Of a stretch of 64,000 nucleotides of DNA, positions 48,001-61,600 are shown one piece after another. The notes under the pieces were generated by a model. It had not been told where the DNA came from. It saw only the letters and a program-made list of their open reading frames with translations, and did not search any database. The stretch is from Hippophae tibetana (Eukaryota > Streptophyta > Magnoliopsida > Rosales > Elaeagnaceae): NCBI GenBank assembly GCA_037013495.1, contig CM072803.1, positions 10,558,001 through 10,622,000 on the forward strand. The letters run 5' to 3'. The translations under genes and the position numbers were made by a program. The stretch's first letter is position 1; each line of letters begins with the position of its first letter.

Positions 48001-48552
48001 GGTGAGTTGGGACATACATATGTTCAACTCGAACATTCTTTAGACATCTATCAATTGGTAAGGGATAGAGTGAAAATATACGTGAGAAGACCAAAAAGAT
48101 ATGCAGAGTTTGGTATTATTCATTATGCATTAGTTGGTAGATATGAACCATTTAGCTCTACTTACTTGTAATATATATGGAATATAGGTCCCAGATGCAA
48201 AATCGAAATTTGGTATTGGTAACAAAACCCTAAGGTGTTAAGATTGTGGGTTGTATATCGCTCTTCATACTAAAAGATGGAATGGTGAATGTGGGAACAA
48301 CTAAATGCAAAACTAGACTCATTACTCAGGGTTACACACAAGTCGAAGGTGTGGATTATCATGAGATTTAAGGTCATTTATTTTAATATACATCCATCGT
48401 ATTACTTCTTGCTATGGTGGCTCACTTTGATATAAATCTGGAGCAAATTGAAGTAAAAACTACCTTATTGTGTGGAGAACTTAAAGACAAGATAGTAATT
48501 AAACAACCTAATGGATATGTGTTCAAAGGTAAAGAGGATCATGTGTGTTTAC

Positions 48553-50315
48553 TGATGAGCGAAAACCGGCATCACCGATTCTTGCCAATACTTTGGTTTT
48601 AATATTTGTAAAACTCTCGCAAGTGCACGAATAATTTCATAGAAAATGATAAGTATACTCCCAAGGTCGATCTAAGGAAGGAATGTATGTGGTTTTTAAT
48701 TTATTATTCAAACTTTTAAAAATGAAATTAAATCCTAAACATCATGTCACGATATTTTGGGGTTTTGTATTTTTAATCTACTTACATAAAATTAAACATA
48801 GATTCAATAAATATTTATGCAAATTTTATCTTTTATAATAGTGGAGTATTTATGGATATAATAACTAAGTTAATTATGGCTGCTCATATTATTTAGGTTA
48901 TTAAAGATATGAATTGATATTTATTGATTCTCCCTTTTTTGTATGAATACCACCTTTGGTGGGGTTAGATATTCTTTGTTAACTAAACAAATCAATTAAC
49001 ACCTATGGGTGGGGTTGATAACTAATTTGCTTAATTAAATTAATTTCTTTTTCTAAGAGATTGAAAATGAACCATTTAAATGCCACCTTTGGTGGGGTTA
49101 GACAGTTTAAACTTTATTCAAGGTGTCCAAATTAAACCTAAGAATTTAGTTATTCGAGTACTAACTTTCAAGTTTTAAAACCACTACTGAAAACATGTTA
49201 TCAATACATTTTCAGATAATAATTCTTATAAAAACTTTTGAAATAGAGCTTCACTCTAACTACTGGGCGATTGTACCAACAAATAAAAGAGCACTACTCT
49301 AAATCAGACCGGATAACTAAACCTTAAAATCTAATTTTCAGGTTTAAGTTTGTAATGAAAAATAATATATTTCTCTCTAACATTCTTAATATAAAATCTT
49401 GAATAAAATCAAAATCAATTCATTTTAGAGATTTTTACCTATTTAATATTTCGCAAGCATAACAACGTTATTATTACATCATGTTTACTAACAGCCAGCA
49501 GAGTTAAATTTAATCATAGACAAATTAAATATAACATGTAAGAATAAAGCATAAAAAATAACTGTAAAGAAAATAAAATCCTTACAGAACTTCGATGCTA
49601 TTCCCGTTGCTGGAAAACCTCTAAGCGGAATTTGCACTCCCATTTATTGAATCAAAAAGCTAATAAATTACAAAAAAACATAACTAGTTCTTCCCAAAAA
49701 GGAAAGAACTCTAAAACTAAGAAAAACTAATTAAGAAAAGCTAAAAACTAAGAAAAAATAAAAATCTAAGAAAAGAGAGAAATAAAGAGAGACGAGAATG
49801 TGTTTTTAGGTGTGTTTAAAAGTGAAGAGAAGGGGGTATTTATAGGTGAGGATGGGGAGAAAAAGTGAGTGAAAAAATGTTAAAAAATTGTGAAAACGCG
49901 GAGTGCAATTGCTGAGGTCATTGATGACGTCATGGGGGCGGCTGCGCGTGAAAATGGGGCGAAATAGGCATTGGCGCGCGCAGACATAAGGCGCTGCGCG
50001 CGTGGCTTGGTGCGGCTGGGCGCCACGGCGGCGCGATTTTCTCCTTTTTGACCCATTTTGTCCAATTTTTCCATATTTGTTTACCTTTCCCCATTTATTT
50101 ATTAATATATTTGTGATGTATTACTTCCAGTATTCCTCTTTGAGTCTTTAAGTTACGTTTTTAAGCGAAAATACCTGAAAAACAATAAAAATACCCGTGA
50201 TTCCGAAAAAGATAATTTTATATAAATATATGATAAAACATATAAATATATATATTTTTAATCAATTAATGTGCATAAAATCATGGTAATTTTAGTATTT
50301 TTTGAGCACTCATCA
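48553..50315 (-). mobile_element. Solo LTR (1763 bp) inserted in Copia-A of unit 2
   Basis: Begins TGATGAGCGAAAACC, ends GCACTCATCA, with perfect 5-bp target duplications TTTAC (48548-48552 and 50316-50320). Unit 1 has the uninterrupted site near 11510-11514. Reverse complement of the family member at 25881-27656; shared blocks include AAATCAGACCGGATAA and CACCTATGGGTGGGGTT. The TATA-like box on the minus strand is at 49837-49844. No internal domain. Confidence 0.88.
49870..50045 (-). promoter_or_regulatory. GC-rich U3 block with a palindromic bZIP-type site in the solo LTR
   Basis: A sharply GC-rich island (GGGGGCGGCTGCGCG, GGCGCGCGCAG, GGCGCTGCGCGCG) in an otherwise AT-rich window, lying just upstream of the LTR's own TATA-like box on the minus strand. 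It contains the perfect palindrome ATGACGTCAT (49924-49933), the classic TGA/CREB-type bZIP site, about 80 bp from the TATA-like box. The sibling LTR at 25881 lacks this GC block at the matching place. Confidence 0.55.
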
Positions 50316-52406
50316 TTTACTCAAGTGGTTCTTATATGGTTTGAAACAATCTTTATGATAATGGTATAGAAGTTTTGATACTTTTATCATCTCGGTTGCT
50401 TTTATCATATGCAAGTTTCATCTATATATGTATATTAAGTTGAAGTGTTCTAGAAAAAAAGTGTCCCTATTACTCTATGTTGATAACAGGCTACTTGCTA
50501 GTAAAGATGTGGTTGATATAAATAGGATAAAGAGAGATATAACTTCTAAATTTGAAATGAATGATCTAGAAGCTGTTCAAAATTTTTTAGGGATGAATAT
50601 AAATAGAAATAGTAGTCAGGGAAAGCTTAGGGTATCTCAAATAAGTTATATGTAGAACATTATTTTAAAATATGGTATGAGGAAATCTAAACTAGTGACA
50701 GATCCATTGGGGATTCAGTTTAGGATTTTAAGTAGTATTTGTCAAGAAAATGAAGAAGAAAGAAGTAATATAAAGAGAATACTATATTCAAGTGTTGTAG
50801 GCAACCTCGTGTTTGTGATGATTGGTACTCGTCTTGATATAACCTATGCAATCAGTTTGGTGAGTAGAGTTATGGTTGATTCAGGAGAGGAATAGTGGAA
50901 TGCAGTTAAGTGCATACTGAAATACATCTAAGGAATTGTGAATGTGGATTTTATGTATGGAAAGAGTTTCAAGAGTGATGCAATTATTAAGGGTTATATA
51001 GATGCTAACTATGTTGGGGACCAAAATATCAAAAAGTCACAAATAGGGTATTGATTCACTATGATGGGAAATACTGTGAATTAGAAAGCTATCTTGCAAC
51101 ATGTTGTGGGTTTATCAAATATTGAATCTGAATACATACCTCTCATTGAAGATGTTAAAGAATCAATTTGGCTATGTGATATTGCAGACAAGTTCAGAGT
51201 GAAAGTCAATTGTATGCCCGTTCATTGTAATAGTCAAAGTGTCATTTGTATGTGCAAAAATCCTATTTTTCATGAAAGGACTAAGGACATTGATTTCAAC
51301 CTGTATTTCATTTGAGATATAATTTATGAAGAAAAGGTATATGTTTTGAAAATTTCACCAGCTCAAAATCTAGAATATATGCTCACAAAGGTAATGCTTC
51401 TTAGTAAATGTAAGCTTTGTTTTGATTTAATCAAAGTTGGAGAAAGGTGACCATGGATTAAACTATTAGTAGGGACCAAATAGCTTGAATATTCATTATA
51501 TCTTATGAGTCCAAGTGGAGATTTATAACTATTATGACTCAAATGATACAATGTTTACTACGAGAACAAGACTTATAGATAGCATAAGTTGCATCTATGT
51601 ATGCAATCAATGGATGGAATAAATAGATTCTATGTAAGGCTATTGTAGGTGATAATTAATGCATGTTAGGATGTCTAATTATGTTTTATAAATAGTTGTC
51701 ATGTCTAGGGTAAGGCAGATGATTGATACTTAAAAGTTTTTGAGAGTTGGCGTTTAGACATGTTGGTTCCTAGAAGAAAGAAGTAAGTTCTTGGTGTGAA
51801 ATTGTGGGATAATGCAGTTGCTTATGTAAACATCTTGAGGATGTACCTCATATTCAAGATCATAGTGAATTGGTAGGACTTTAGACCCTCTCGTGGATTA
51901 CATTCACACATTAGAATTGAACTATGTAAAACTTGATTGTCTCACATGATTGTTGTTATTGCTTTTGATTTTTCCCTTGACTTAATGCATGGATAATCTA
52001 TTCAGAGACATTAGGTGATATAAAGCCTTTTTCTACTTTTCCCTTTTTCTTTCATCATGCTCTAATTTATGAATTTTAGTGTACAAATCATGAATTTGCT
52101 TACTGAAATAGGTGAAAAATTTACTAATGATGTGCATAGTTGAGTCCCAATTTCACTCCACTTTTACATGCTTTTGCAATCAATTATTGACTCACCAACT
52201 CATTTTTGAATTGTATTGTGTATTGTTTTAGTGTTTCATCGAGCTCTTGCATTATAAAAAATATATGTCATGCATGTCTTTCTTGTTTTTTGCTAGCAAA
52301 ATGTGTTATGGATAACTTTAACAAGTGTTCATAATCAGATATTATAGTCAGTTTCAACTCACCAAACTATTTCAAAACCTCTCCTTTTAAATTACATGGG
52401 AGCATC

Positions 52407-53333
52407 TGTTGATAAAAGTATGTTAAAATAGTGTTGGAATAATATTATCGATAACCTGAAATGAAACTGCTTGGGTTGAATCGTGGACTAGGTCGCTCTC
52501 TTTAAGACGTTTCGTGGCTCTGCCCAAATTTGTGCAAGAAAACACTGCCCCGTCGTCCCCAGGATAAAATAGCCCAGAATATTTTTCTCTGTCTCGGAAC
52601 TTCACTACACTGATGAAGACCGAAATGCTACACCTGAAACATTTATTGCTCGGAAAACTGAAAAAATAATTTGGAATTGTTGAGAGAATATTTTTCTTAG
52701 TGAGAGAATTTTGCAGATTGTTGTGTCTAAACTGACAGCTGAGGCCCTATATTTATAGGTTTTAGAAACCGTGTGGCCATTATGATAATAACGGTAATGT
52801 TTAGGAATGAAAAAAGTAACGGTCATTTTGTGAGTAATGAAGAGTAACAACCATTTTCTGAGTAAAGATAAGTAACAACCATTTTCTGAATAAAGAAGAG
52901 AAACGGTCATATTCTGAGTAAAAGAAAACAACGGCCATATTCTGAGTAAAACAAAATAACAGTTATTTTTCTAAGAAAAAATGTAACAACCATTTTCTGA
53001 GTGGAAAATTTTTTTTTAAAAGAAATTTTTCCAAAAAGTAAAATGCCACCTCACCTCACACACACGCACACGCACTTGGACTTGGACTCGGCTTGGCTCA
53101 GCTTGGCATGACACGGCCGGTCGTTCAGATGGACAGCGGTGGTGGTAACGCGCACGCATTTATGGTATCACATTTTCCTAGGTCCTCTCCCCTTCCACAA
53201 AAGTGGGTACCTCTTAGGGCCCAATCCTAATAGCCAACTATTCACTATTTATACATCTTTTAAGTAATGTAAAAAAGCAATGTGGGACAAGGCTTCACTA
53301 ATTTTGTTTTATTAATATTCATCTTTTCCAACA
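52407..53333 (-). repeat. 3' LTR of Copia-B (927 bp)
   Basis: Minus-strand ends are TGTTGGAAAAGATG and TATCAACA. It matches 57791-58660 but is 57 bp longer, partly from an extra ACACGCACACGCACTTGGACT-like stretch near 53062. A TATA-like TATAAATATA on the minus strand lies at 52748-52757. Confidence 0.85.
52795..53010 (-). repeat. Seven short tandem repeats in the Copia-B U3
   Basis: Units of about 30 bp built on AACRRCCATTTTCTGAGTAA (+ strand view), spaced regularly and lying directly upstream of the TATA-like box in the element's own orientation. The other LTR has about six, at 58198-58375. The repeated AACGG/CCGTT core resembles MYB sites. Position and repetition resemble enhancer boxes in other stress-responsive Copia LTRs. 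Confidence 0.75.
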
Positions 53334-56300
53334 ATCCCTCACTTGAATTTTATATAAAAATAATTTTCATCGAGCAACCGATCAATTAAAATTATAAGAT
53401 TGTGCATAAGCAAAAGTTGTCTATCGACTTGAACCTTTGCATAGTGTTGATGTTTTAGAATATACTAGAGTAACTCGTAGTTTTGAACTCCATCTCTAAC
53501 AATCATCATACACACAACCTTTCCAAGGTGTAGTTTGAAAAGCCCATGCTTTACGGCCATGCAAGTGTATTCCAGTATAGTGAACGCTCTAGTAAATTTT
53601 GCCGAAAAAATTTCCATAAGAAGCGGCCACACTTCCACATTCACATAGGTGAGTCTATCAAGAGCACTCCTGTAGCTATATACTCCACTCCACATAGAGT
53701 ATAGAACTCATTAAGAGTTTAACAATTAACTCATCTTTTTCTATCGTTTCAGGACTTCATGCTTCTAACAAAATAGAATGGGATTTGAAAATAGCATGAT
53801 TCATCTCATATCACTTCATGACTTGTTATTACCCTTTGAACTTATTTCTTGGGATCTCTAGTCTATAAGTTGGGTTCCCATCATGAGTGACTCTTCATTC
53901 TAAGGGCATTAGTATAATTCCTTTTGAGGTTTTGAAAACCTTCTCTCTTGGTAATCCTTTCATCAAAGGATCTGCCAAATTTTCATCAGAACGTACATGA
54001 TCCACTCTTACAGCTCCCGTAGAAAAACATTCTCTAACAGTACTATTCTTATGACGTATCTATCGTCTCTTGCCATTGTAGTAACAGTTTTGAATCTTTG
54101 CAATAGTCGTGGTACTATCGGTATGGATCAATACATCTGGTATCGATCTTTCCCATAAAGGGATCTCAACTAATAGACTTCTTACCTAGCTTGCTTCTTC
54201 ACTAGTAGTGGCTAGTGCTATCATTTCAAACTCCATTGTAGATTGAGCCAATATTGTCTGTTTCTTAGACTTTCAAGAAATAGCTCCACCAGCTATATTA
54301 AATATATAGCCGCTAGTTGCTTTGGAATCTTATGATAAAGTGTTCCAATCTGTATCGTTGTATCCTTCTAGAATAGCAGGAAACTTTTTATAATGTAATC
54401 CAAGGTATATAGTTCTCTTAAGGTATCTCATAACCCTTTCAATAGCATTCCAATGCTCTACACTAGGTCTACTAGTAAATCTACATAGTAGTCCTACAAC
54501 ATAAGCTATGTTTGGTCTAGTGCAATCAGTAACATAACGTAAGCTACCAATGATGATCGCATACTCAGTTTGTCTAAAACTATCTCCAGTGTTCTTGAAC
54601 AAATTTACACTAGGATCATAAGGAGTACATGCAGGTTTGCAGTTAAAGTAATTATATTTCTTTAAGATCTTCTCAATGTAGTGAGATTGATCTAGAGAAA
54701 TTTCCTTTTCAGACCTAGTAATCTTTATACCAAGGATTACACTCGCTTCTCTGAGATCTTTCATATCAAATTTAGCACTTAACAAAGTTTTGACATTGTT
54801 CACAACATGAATATTTGATCCAAAAATAACCATGTCATCCACATATAAACATATAATAGTGCAAATTTTATCTTCTAATTTATAATAAATGCATTTGTCA
54901 CTTTCATTTATTTTGAATCCATTTGAGATAACTAGATTATCAAATTTTTCATGTCATTACTTAGGTGCTTGTTTTAGACCATAAAAGGATTTATCTAGTT
55001 TACAAACTTTATTCTCTTGACCTGGGATAACAAAACTTGCAGGTTGATCCATATAAATTTCTTTTTCTAAGTCACCATTTAAGAAAGCAGTTTTAACATC
55101 CATTTGGTGTACTACTAAATCATGGATAGCAACAAGAGAAAAAAGTATACATATGGAAGTTATTCGTGTGACTGATGAAAAGGTATCAAAGAAATCCACA
55201 TTTTTCCTTTTCCTATATCCTTTAACTATAAGACGAGCTTTATACTTTTCAATAGTACCATCAGGTTTTAATTTCTTCTTTAGTATCCATTTACATCCAA
55301 TGGTTTTGCAACCAGGAGGTAAGTCAACTAAATATCAAGTCTTATTATACTCAAGAGAGTCCATTTCATCATTTATGGTTTCTTCCCATAAGTTGGCATC
55401 TAAAGAAGATAATGCTTCTTTAAGAGTTTGGGGATCTTCCTCTAAGGTATAAACATAAAAATCAAACCCAAAACCCTTAAGGGTTTGAGCTCGTTTACTT
55501 CTCCTAATTTCAGTGTTTAATTCCTCATTTTGTTCACTAGTTCTAGTTATGGGTAAACTACTAGAAGACGAGCCCCCACTATTTTTCAATTTAAAGGAAA
55601 ACCTATGTTCATAGAAGTCAGCATCATTTGATTCTATAACTACATGATCATTTAAGTCATAGAATTTATAAGCTTTACTATTGATAGTGTATCCTATGAA
55701 TACACACTTATATGCTCTACTAGCAAGTTTATTTCTTTTAGGATCAGGGATCCTAACATAGACTAAACAATCCCAAGTTTAAAAATAAGTTAAATTAGGT
55801 TTCTTATTTTTCAAAATTTCACATGGTAAAATTTTACTTGTAGATTTAGGCACTCTATTTAGCACATAGAAAACAGTTAATACATTTTCTCCCCACCAAT
55901 GGGAAGCATTACCAGAGTTTAATAAAATTGCAAAAATTGATTCAGTAAAAGTTTTATTTTTTCTTTCAGCTTTTCCATTCATTTAGGAGAATAAGGTGTA
56001 GTTTTTTCGTGAATGATTCCATGAGTTTTATAAAAATCATTGAAAATATTGGAATCATATTCAGTGCCTTTATCACTTCGAAACCTTTTTATTTTTCTGT
56101 TAAGTTGATTCTCAATCTCAATCATAAATATTTTAAACATGTCAAACACTTCACTTTTATTTTTTCATTAGATATACATAACTATAATCTGAACAGTCAT
56201 CTATAAAGGTTATAAAATAGTGTTTCCCATTTCTTGTTAAATTTCCATCAAGTTCATATATGTCAGAATGTATTAATTCTAAAGGTTCAGATTCTCTAAC

Positions 56301-57790
56301 TACTTATTTATGTGAAGTTTTGGTTATTTTTGCTTGACTACAAAAATCACATTTTTCAAAATCATTCAAAGATAGTTTAGGAATTAGTTCTAAGGTACTC
56401 ATGTTCTTGATTATACGTTTATTAACATGACAAAGTCTAGCATGCCAAATATTAAAAGAATTCAACGTATAAGTAGAAGAAGAGATTTATTGATTTCAAC
56501 ATTTAATTTAAACATGCCATCAGTGGCATACCCTTTCCCAAAAAATATATGATTTTTAGTTATAGTATATAAATTAGCCCCTTTAGTTTGAGTAAATCCA
56601 ACTTTGTTAAAGAGATAGCCTGAAACTAAGTTCTTTCTCATCTCTAGAGTATGCAGGACATCCTTCAAGATGATAGTCTTTCCAGAGGTAAACTTTAATA
56701 CCACCTCACCAATTCTAGCAACTTTAGTGGAGTGGGAGTCGCCCAGCAGCACTTTCTTATCCTCAAAATCAGAATAGGACTTGAACATGTCTCAATCAAA
56801 ACAAACATGGCGAGAAGCATCAGTGTCCACCCACCACCCCTCGGATCCACCAACAAAATTGACTTCAGATATCATAACAATAAGTTGATCTTTGGTAAGG
56901 TTCGCTTGTAGGGCAGGACGATTCCTATTCTAGCAGTTCCTAGCCAAGTGGCCAAGTCTGTTACAACTATAACACATGAATGTGTTATTCCTTAAGGGGG
57001 TTGAGGTCCATTTTGGGGATGATAGTTTCTATTTCTATTTTGGTGGTTGCGGTTTTGGTTATTATTACGATTCTGAGTTTTCATATTTCTACCTTTAGGT
57101 TTTAGAATTGCAGATGAGGGTTTCTTATTGGTACTGTTGTTTGAGACTACGAGTACTTCATCTCTTTGGTCTTGTTTTCAGGCTTATTTTTCTATTCTTA
57201 AATGGGTTATAAGACTTTCTAAAGAAAATTCCTTAATTTTACGCCTAAGTGTATTCTTAAAATCTTTCCAAGCAGGGGGTAATTTATTTATAGTAACAAC
57301 TACTTGAAATTGTTCATCTAAAGTAATACCTTCAGAAGTTATTTCATGTGCTATCTTCTGCAGTTCGTGTGATTGAGCTTCCACTGATTTTCCATCAATC
57401 ATTTGAAACATCATGTATCTACTAACAACATACTTCTTAGTTTCAGTTTCCTCAGTGTCATACTTCTTTTGAAGTGCTTCCCAAATTTCTTTAGCAGACT
57501 TGTCAAAGTTATAATGATCATACAAGTCATCAGCTAAACCATTAAGAATATAATTTTTACACAGAAAATAATTTTCCATCCAGGTGTCTAAATTCTTAGT
57601 TGCAGCTTCAGTAGGAGGATTAGACTGCATTGGTTTTTCAGTAGTAAGAGCAAAAATGACTTTTTTCATGGTTAAGAAAAATAATTTTTTGTCTACATAT
57701 TTTAAAGTATGGTCCTTCAAAATGGAATGGTTTGTTGAGATCAACAGTTATCATTTCAGTAGACATGTCAGATATAGTTCATCTTAAAAT

Positions 57791-58660
57791 TGTTGATACA
57801 AGTATGTTAAAATAGTGTTGGAACAATATTACCAATAACCTGAAATGAAATTGCTTGGGTTGAGTCGCGGACTAGGTCGCTCTCTTTAAGATATTTCACA
57901 GCTTTGCCCAAATTTGTGCAAGCAAACACTGCCCCATCATCCCCAAGATAAAACAGCTCAGAATCTATTTCTTTATCTCAGAACTTCACTGCACTGATGA
58001 AGACCAGAATGCTACACCTAAAAAATTTGTTGCTCTGAAAACTGAAAAAATAATTTGGAATTGCTAAGAGAATATTTTTCTTAGTGAGAGGAGTTTGCAG
58101 ATTGTTGTGTCTAAACTGAGAGTTGAGGCCCTATATTTATAGGTTTTAGAAACCGTGTGACCATTATGATACTAACGATAATGTCTGGGAATGAAAAGAG
58201 TAACGACCATTTTCTGAGTAATGAAGAGTAACAACCATTTTCTGAGTAAAGATGAGTAACGATCATTTTCTGAATAAAGAAGAGAAACAGCCATTTAACG
58301 GTCATATTCTGAGTAAAAGAAAATAACAGTTGTTTTTCTGAGAAAAATATAACAACCATTTTCTGAGTGGAAAAGTTTTTTTTTAAAAGATTTTTTTCCA
58401 AAATAAAATGCCACCTCGGACTCGGACTCGGCTTAAAATGACCAGTCGGTCGGTTGGATGGACGACGGTGGTGGCGGTGCACAAGCGTGTGTGGTATCAC
58501 ATTTGCCTAGGTCCTTTCCCCTTCCACAAAAGTGGGTACCCTTGGGGCCCAATCCCAATAGCCAACTATTCACTATGTATACATCTTTTAAGTAATGTAA
58601 AAAAGCAATGTGGAACAAGGCTTCACTAATTGTTTTTATAAATATTCATCTTTTCCAACA
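57791..58660 (-). repeat. 5' LTR of Copia-B (870 bp)
   Basis: Starts TGTTGATACAAG on the + strand, ends TTTTCCAACA, then ACATC. The gag start codon on the minus strand follows about 25 bases after it (57767), leaving an unusually short leader. Confidence 0.85.
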
Positions 58661-58665
58661 ACATC

Positions 58666-61600
58666 TTACACAAAATTGCATTATTATCTCTCTTTGGGAT
58701 GCTACAAGATATGATTAATAACTTATAATGGGTCAAATGTAGAGTATGATCACATGTTCCATTGTATTTTTCAAATATTGGGGGTTAAACTACGAAGGAG
58801 TGGGTAGTTAAAAGGGTAACTCCATAAGTGACATGATTTGGACATCCCTAGTTATTGTGTAGCTTTTATTCTTTGTAAAAGAAAGATTTTATCTCACGAT
58901 GTATGGTTTAAGTCAACAAGGTTTTGAGAATTTGGTATAAGAGTTTGGTGGTTTTGGTGGTTTGATTGCCTTCGAGACTGGTGGGCTTAAGATTTTAATA
59001 TAAGAGGTACATCATTTGACGAGGGTTTTAGGGTTCAACATTTTGGCTTTTGGTTTTTTAACGAGCCTTAGGTTAAGCCACATCCTAGATTTTAGGATGA
59101 ATTGCAATATATCTAGTAATAGAGGATGGAGTTAGGGTAATATGTCATCCAAAAAATAAGAAGTTTTTTATTTTGTCTTCTTAACTCTATTGTCTCCTTG
59201 TTCATTCCATCAACTTTCCTTATATACCATCTCTTATTTCTAACTATCAAATTTTAAGTAAAGCTTAAATGTTTAGATTACAAATTACTATAAGTTTTAA
59301 TATTTGAATTGACATGGCTAAATCTATAAGTTTTATCTACTAGGCTAGTAGACTCATAGTTCACCTAGTAATCAAGTGGCAAGATTCATTCTATGCTCGT
59401 TTTAAATTAGGAGTTTTCATCTGTTTGAAACTGTTAAATTTGAACTAATCCAATTTAATTATCTGATTGGATCGTAGAATTTTCATCTGATATGATCACT
59501 TGTTTTCAATCAATTTAATCCGTTAATTTATCAAATTGGTTTTGATCAATTTGATCTATAATATCTTTGATGTCATTTTGAGCTTTTTTGACCTTCTACT
59601 TTAATTTTTTCTTCAACAAATAATATATAAATATTTGATTTATAATAAAGTCACAAATATCATAATAATAATACAAATTGTTACATTCTGACGATATTAT
59701 AATTGTACATACAAAACTAAATATCAAATTAATTAAAAAATGTGAATGGAGAATAATATGACAACAACTAATCTTTTATTGACTTTATAAATTAAGTAAA
59801 TGAGAAATTGTTATATAAAATATTGATAATATTTAATTTTGAGTGGTTTTTAGACTGTACAATCCAGAATCCTTAATGAATTGTGAATTTTCATTTTATC
59901 TAATCTAGATTGAACCACTCAAATAAAGAATTAGATTGAATTATGAATAGAAATTTTGCATAACCCTAATTTAAATCAAAAAATATTGTTTGATAAAAAC
60001 ATAATAATCCCACAAAAGATATTAGCATAGAAAGAAGGCTAGCAATATTGTTCTTATTGTTGTAAAATATAATTGTTAATTAGGAATTTTATTAAAACTC
60101 TCTTTGTCAAATTTCTCTTCTTAAATAAATTAAAACTTTATTAGCTAACGGGAATTGTAGTACATCATACAAATGAATTTCAAAATATAAATTAATTAAT
60201 TAAAATTGAGAAAGATATTACGAGTGTTTTTCTTTATCATTCCATGTTATAGCATGCAGAATTTGCCGGTTTTGGCTTCCATTTGGCTTTTGTTATTCTT
60301 AGTAGTCTTTTCAAGTCTTCCTTCAATTAGCATTCCATGTATTTGGTCTTTATAGTAACACAACTCCAACAAGCAAACAAACAAAAATAAATTGGATATT
60401 ATCAATAACCTCCCTAAGATTTACTTTAATATCAGTCCATCTTAAAATAATATTTTTATATCTTTATATACGGGGATGGAGCTAGAATAATCTATACGAT
60501 GGGCTAAGATTAAATTGATTTGGGGCACCTTTTAAAATTTGAGGGATATTTTTTCCATTGATGTGGGGCACCCTTTAATACCAAATTCTTGACGTGATGG
60601 GTTATTAACCAGTACCGTTAAGTTGTAACAGAAAAAACAATTAATTGTTAAAATCATACAATAATCAAATCTAATATTAAAAACAAAATAAAAAGATATA
60701 TTAATATATTATATAAAAATTTAGCAATTGGAAAAAAATAATATAGCACTGATTAAAATTTATTTATAAAATAATAATAAATATAACTACCTATCAGTGG
60801 GAGGTGACGAGAAGATACTTTGTATATATTATATAAATTTCCTAATAAGAAATTCTTTTATGGGAAAAAAATATATTAAATTATTGAAATTATAAAATAT
60901 CAAAGAATTTAATTACATATTCAAATAAATAAAAATTGATAAACATGCACAAACACCATTCTTTTATCTTTGGGTGATAACGACGGTAATAATCATTTTT
61001 TTAATAAGCTTCAATTTGTTTATCTTGGTATTTTTTAATCTTACTTTTATATTTTTAATCAATCTTTTTGAATTTATGTTTCTGACAATTAAAATAACAA
61101 TAACTCGAATAAAAAAGCTAATAAATTTAAAATAAAAATCATACCAAAATATAATAAAAAATATGTTGAAAATCGTACAAAAATAAATATATATGATAAA
61201 TAAATACACTTAAGTTAAAATTAAATAAAAGTATACTATAAATTATGATGATTTTATTAAATATAATAAAAATAAATAAACTTCATGGGAGATAGAGCAA
61301 AATAAGATTAGAGGTTTCTCTCTTTTGATTGTATATAAAAAATAAAAACAAAAGCAAAAAAGATAGAGAAAGATAATAGAAATAACTAGAGTTTTGATAT
61401 TAAATTCTTTTCTTTTTTATCGGTAACAGATAAAATCATAGTAAAATTAATTCAAAAAATCAACATGTTCTAATTCTGAGAAAATAAATATTTAAAATAA
61501 GATACAGGTTTAATTGTATTATATGCATAATATTTTTCTTACATATATTTTTACTTTTAATCTTATTCAAAAATAAATATGATTTTCACTTTTAACCTTA

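Larger units (their letters stand above)
45275..52004 (+). mobile_element. Ty1/Copia fossil 'Copia-A', unit-2 copy
   Basis: The same insertion as 8120-13202, duplicated with the segment. It starts TATGACTATT, ends ATCTATTCA and is followed by GAGAC (52005-52009); the left target copy has drifted. Gag, integrase, RT (about 48230-48550 and 50320-50660) and RNase H (51094-51315) pieces line up with the unit-1 copy. It is split by a solo LTR (48553-50315). Broken, with many interruptions, partly different from those in unit 1. Confidence 0.85.
52407..58660 (-). mobile_element. Ty1/Copia retrotransposon fossil 'Copia-B'
   Basis: Complete in outline on the minus strand: 5' LTR 57791-58660, gag (about 57184-57767, UBN2 type), zinc knuckle CX2CX4HX4C (about 56940-56985), protease region (about 56780-56850), GAG-pre-integrase (56462-56700), integrase (about 55779-56340), RT (about 54840-55600) and RT/RNase H (54330-54842), purine tract GTGAGGGAT (53334-53342), 3' LTR 52407-53333. 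The target duplication is GCATC/ACATC (52402-52406 and 58661-58665). Unit 1 keeps the empty site, ACATC at 13581-13585. Broken, with roughly ten or more interruptions; the LTRs have diverged visibly, so it is not recent, but it is younger than the segmental duplication. Confidence 0.88.

Noticed and set aside
58408-58629. Frames of 60-73 codons on both strands at the outer end of the Copia-B LTR
   Set aside because: They lie in LTR U3 sequence, and the partner LTR (53040-53280) does not keep the frames.
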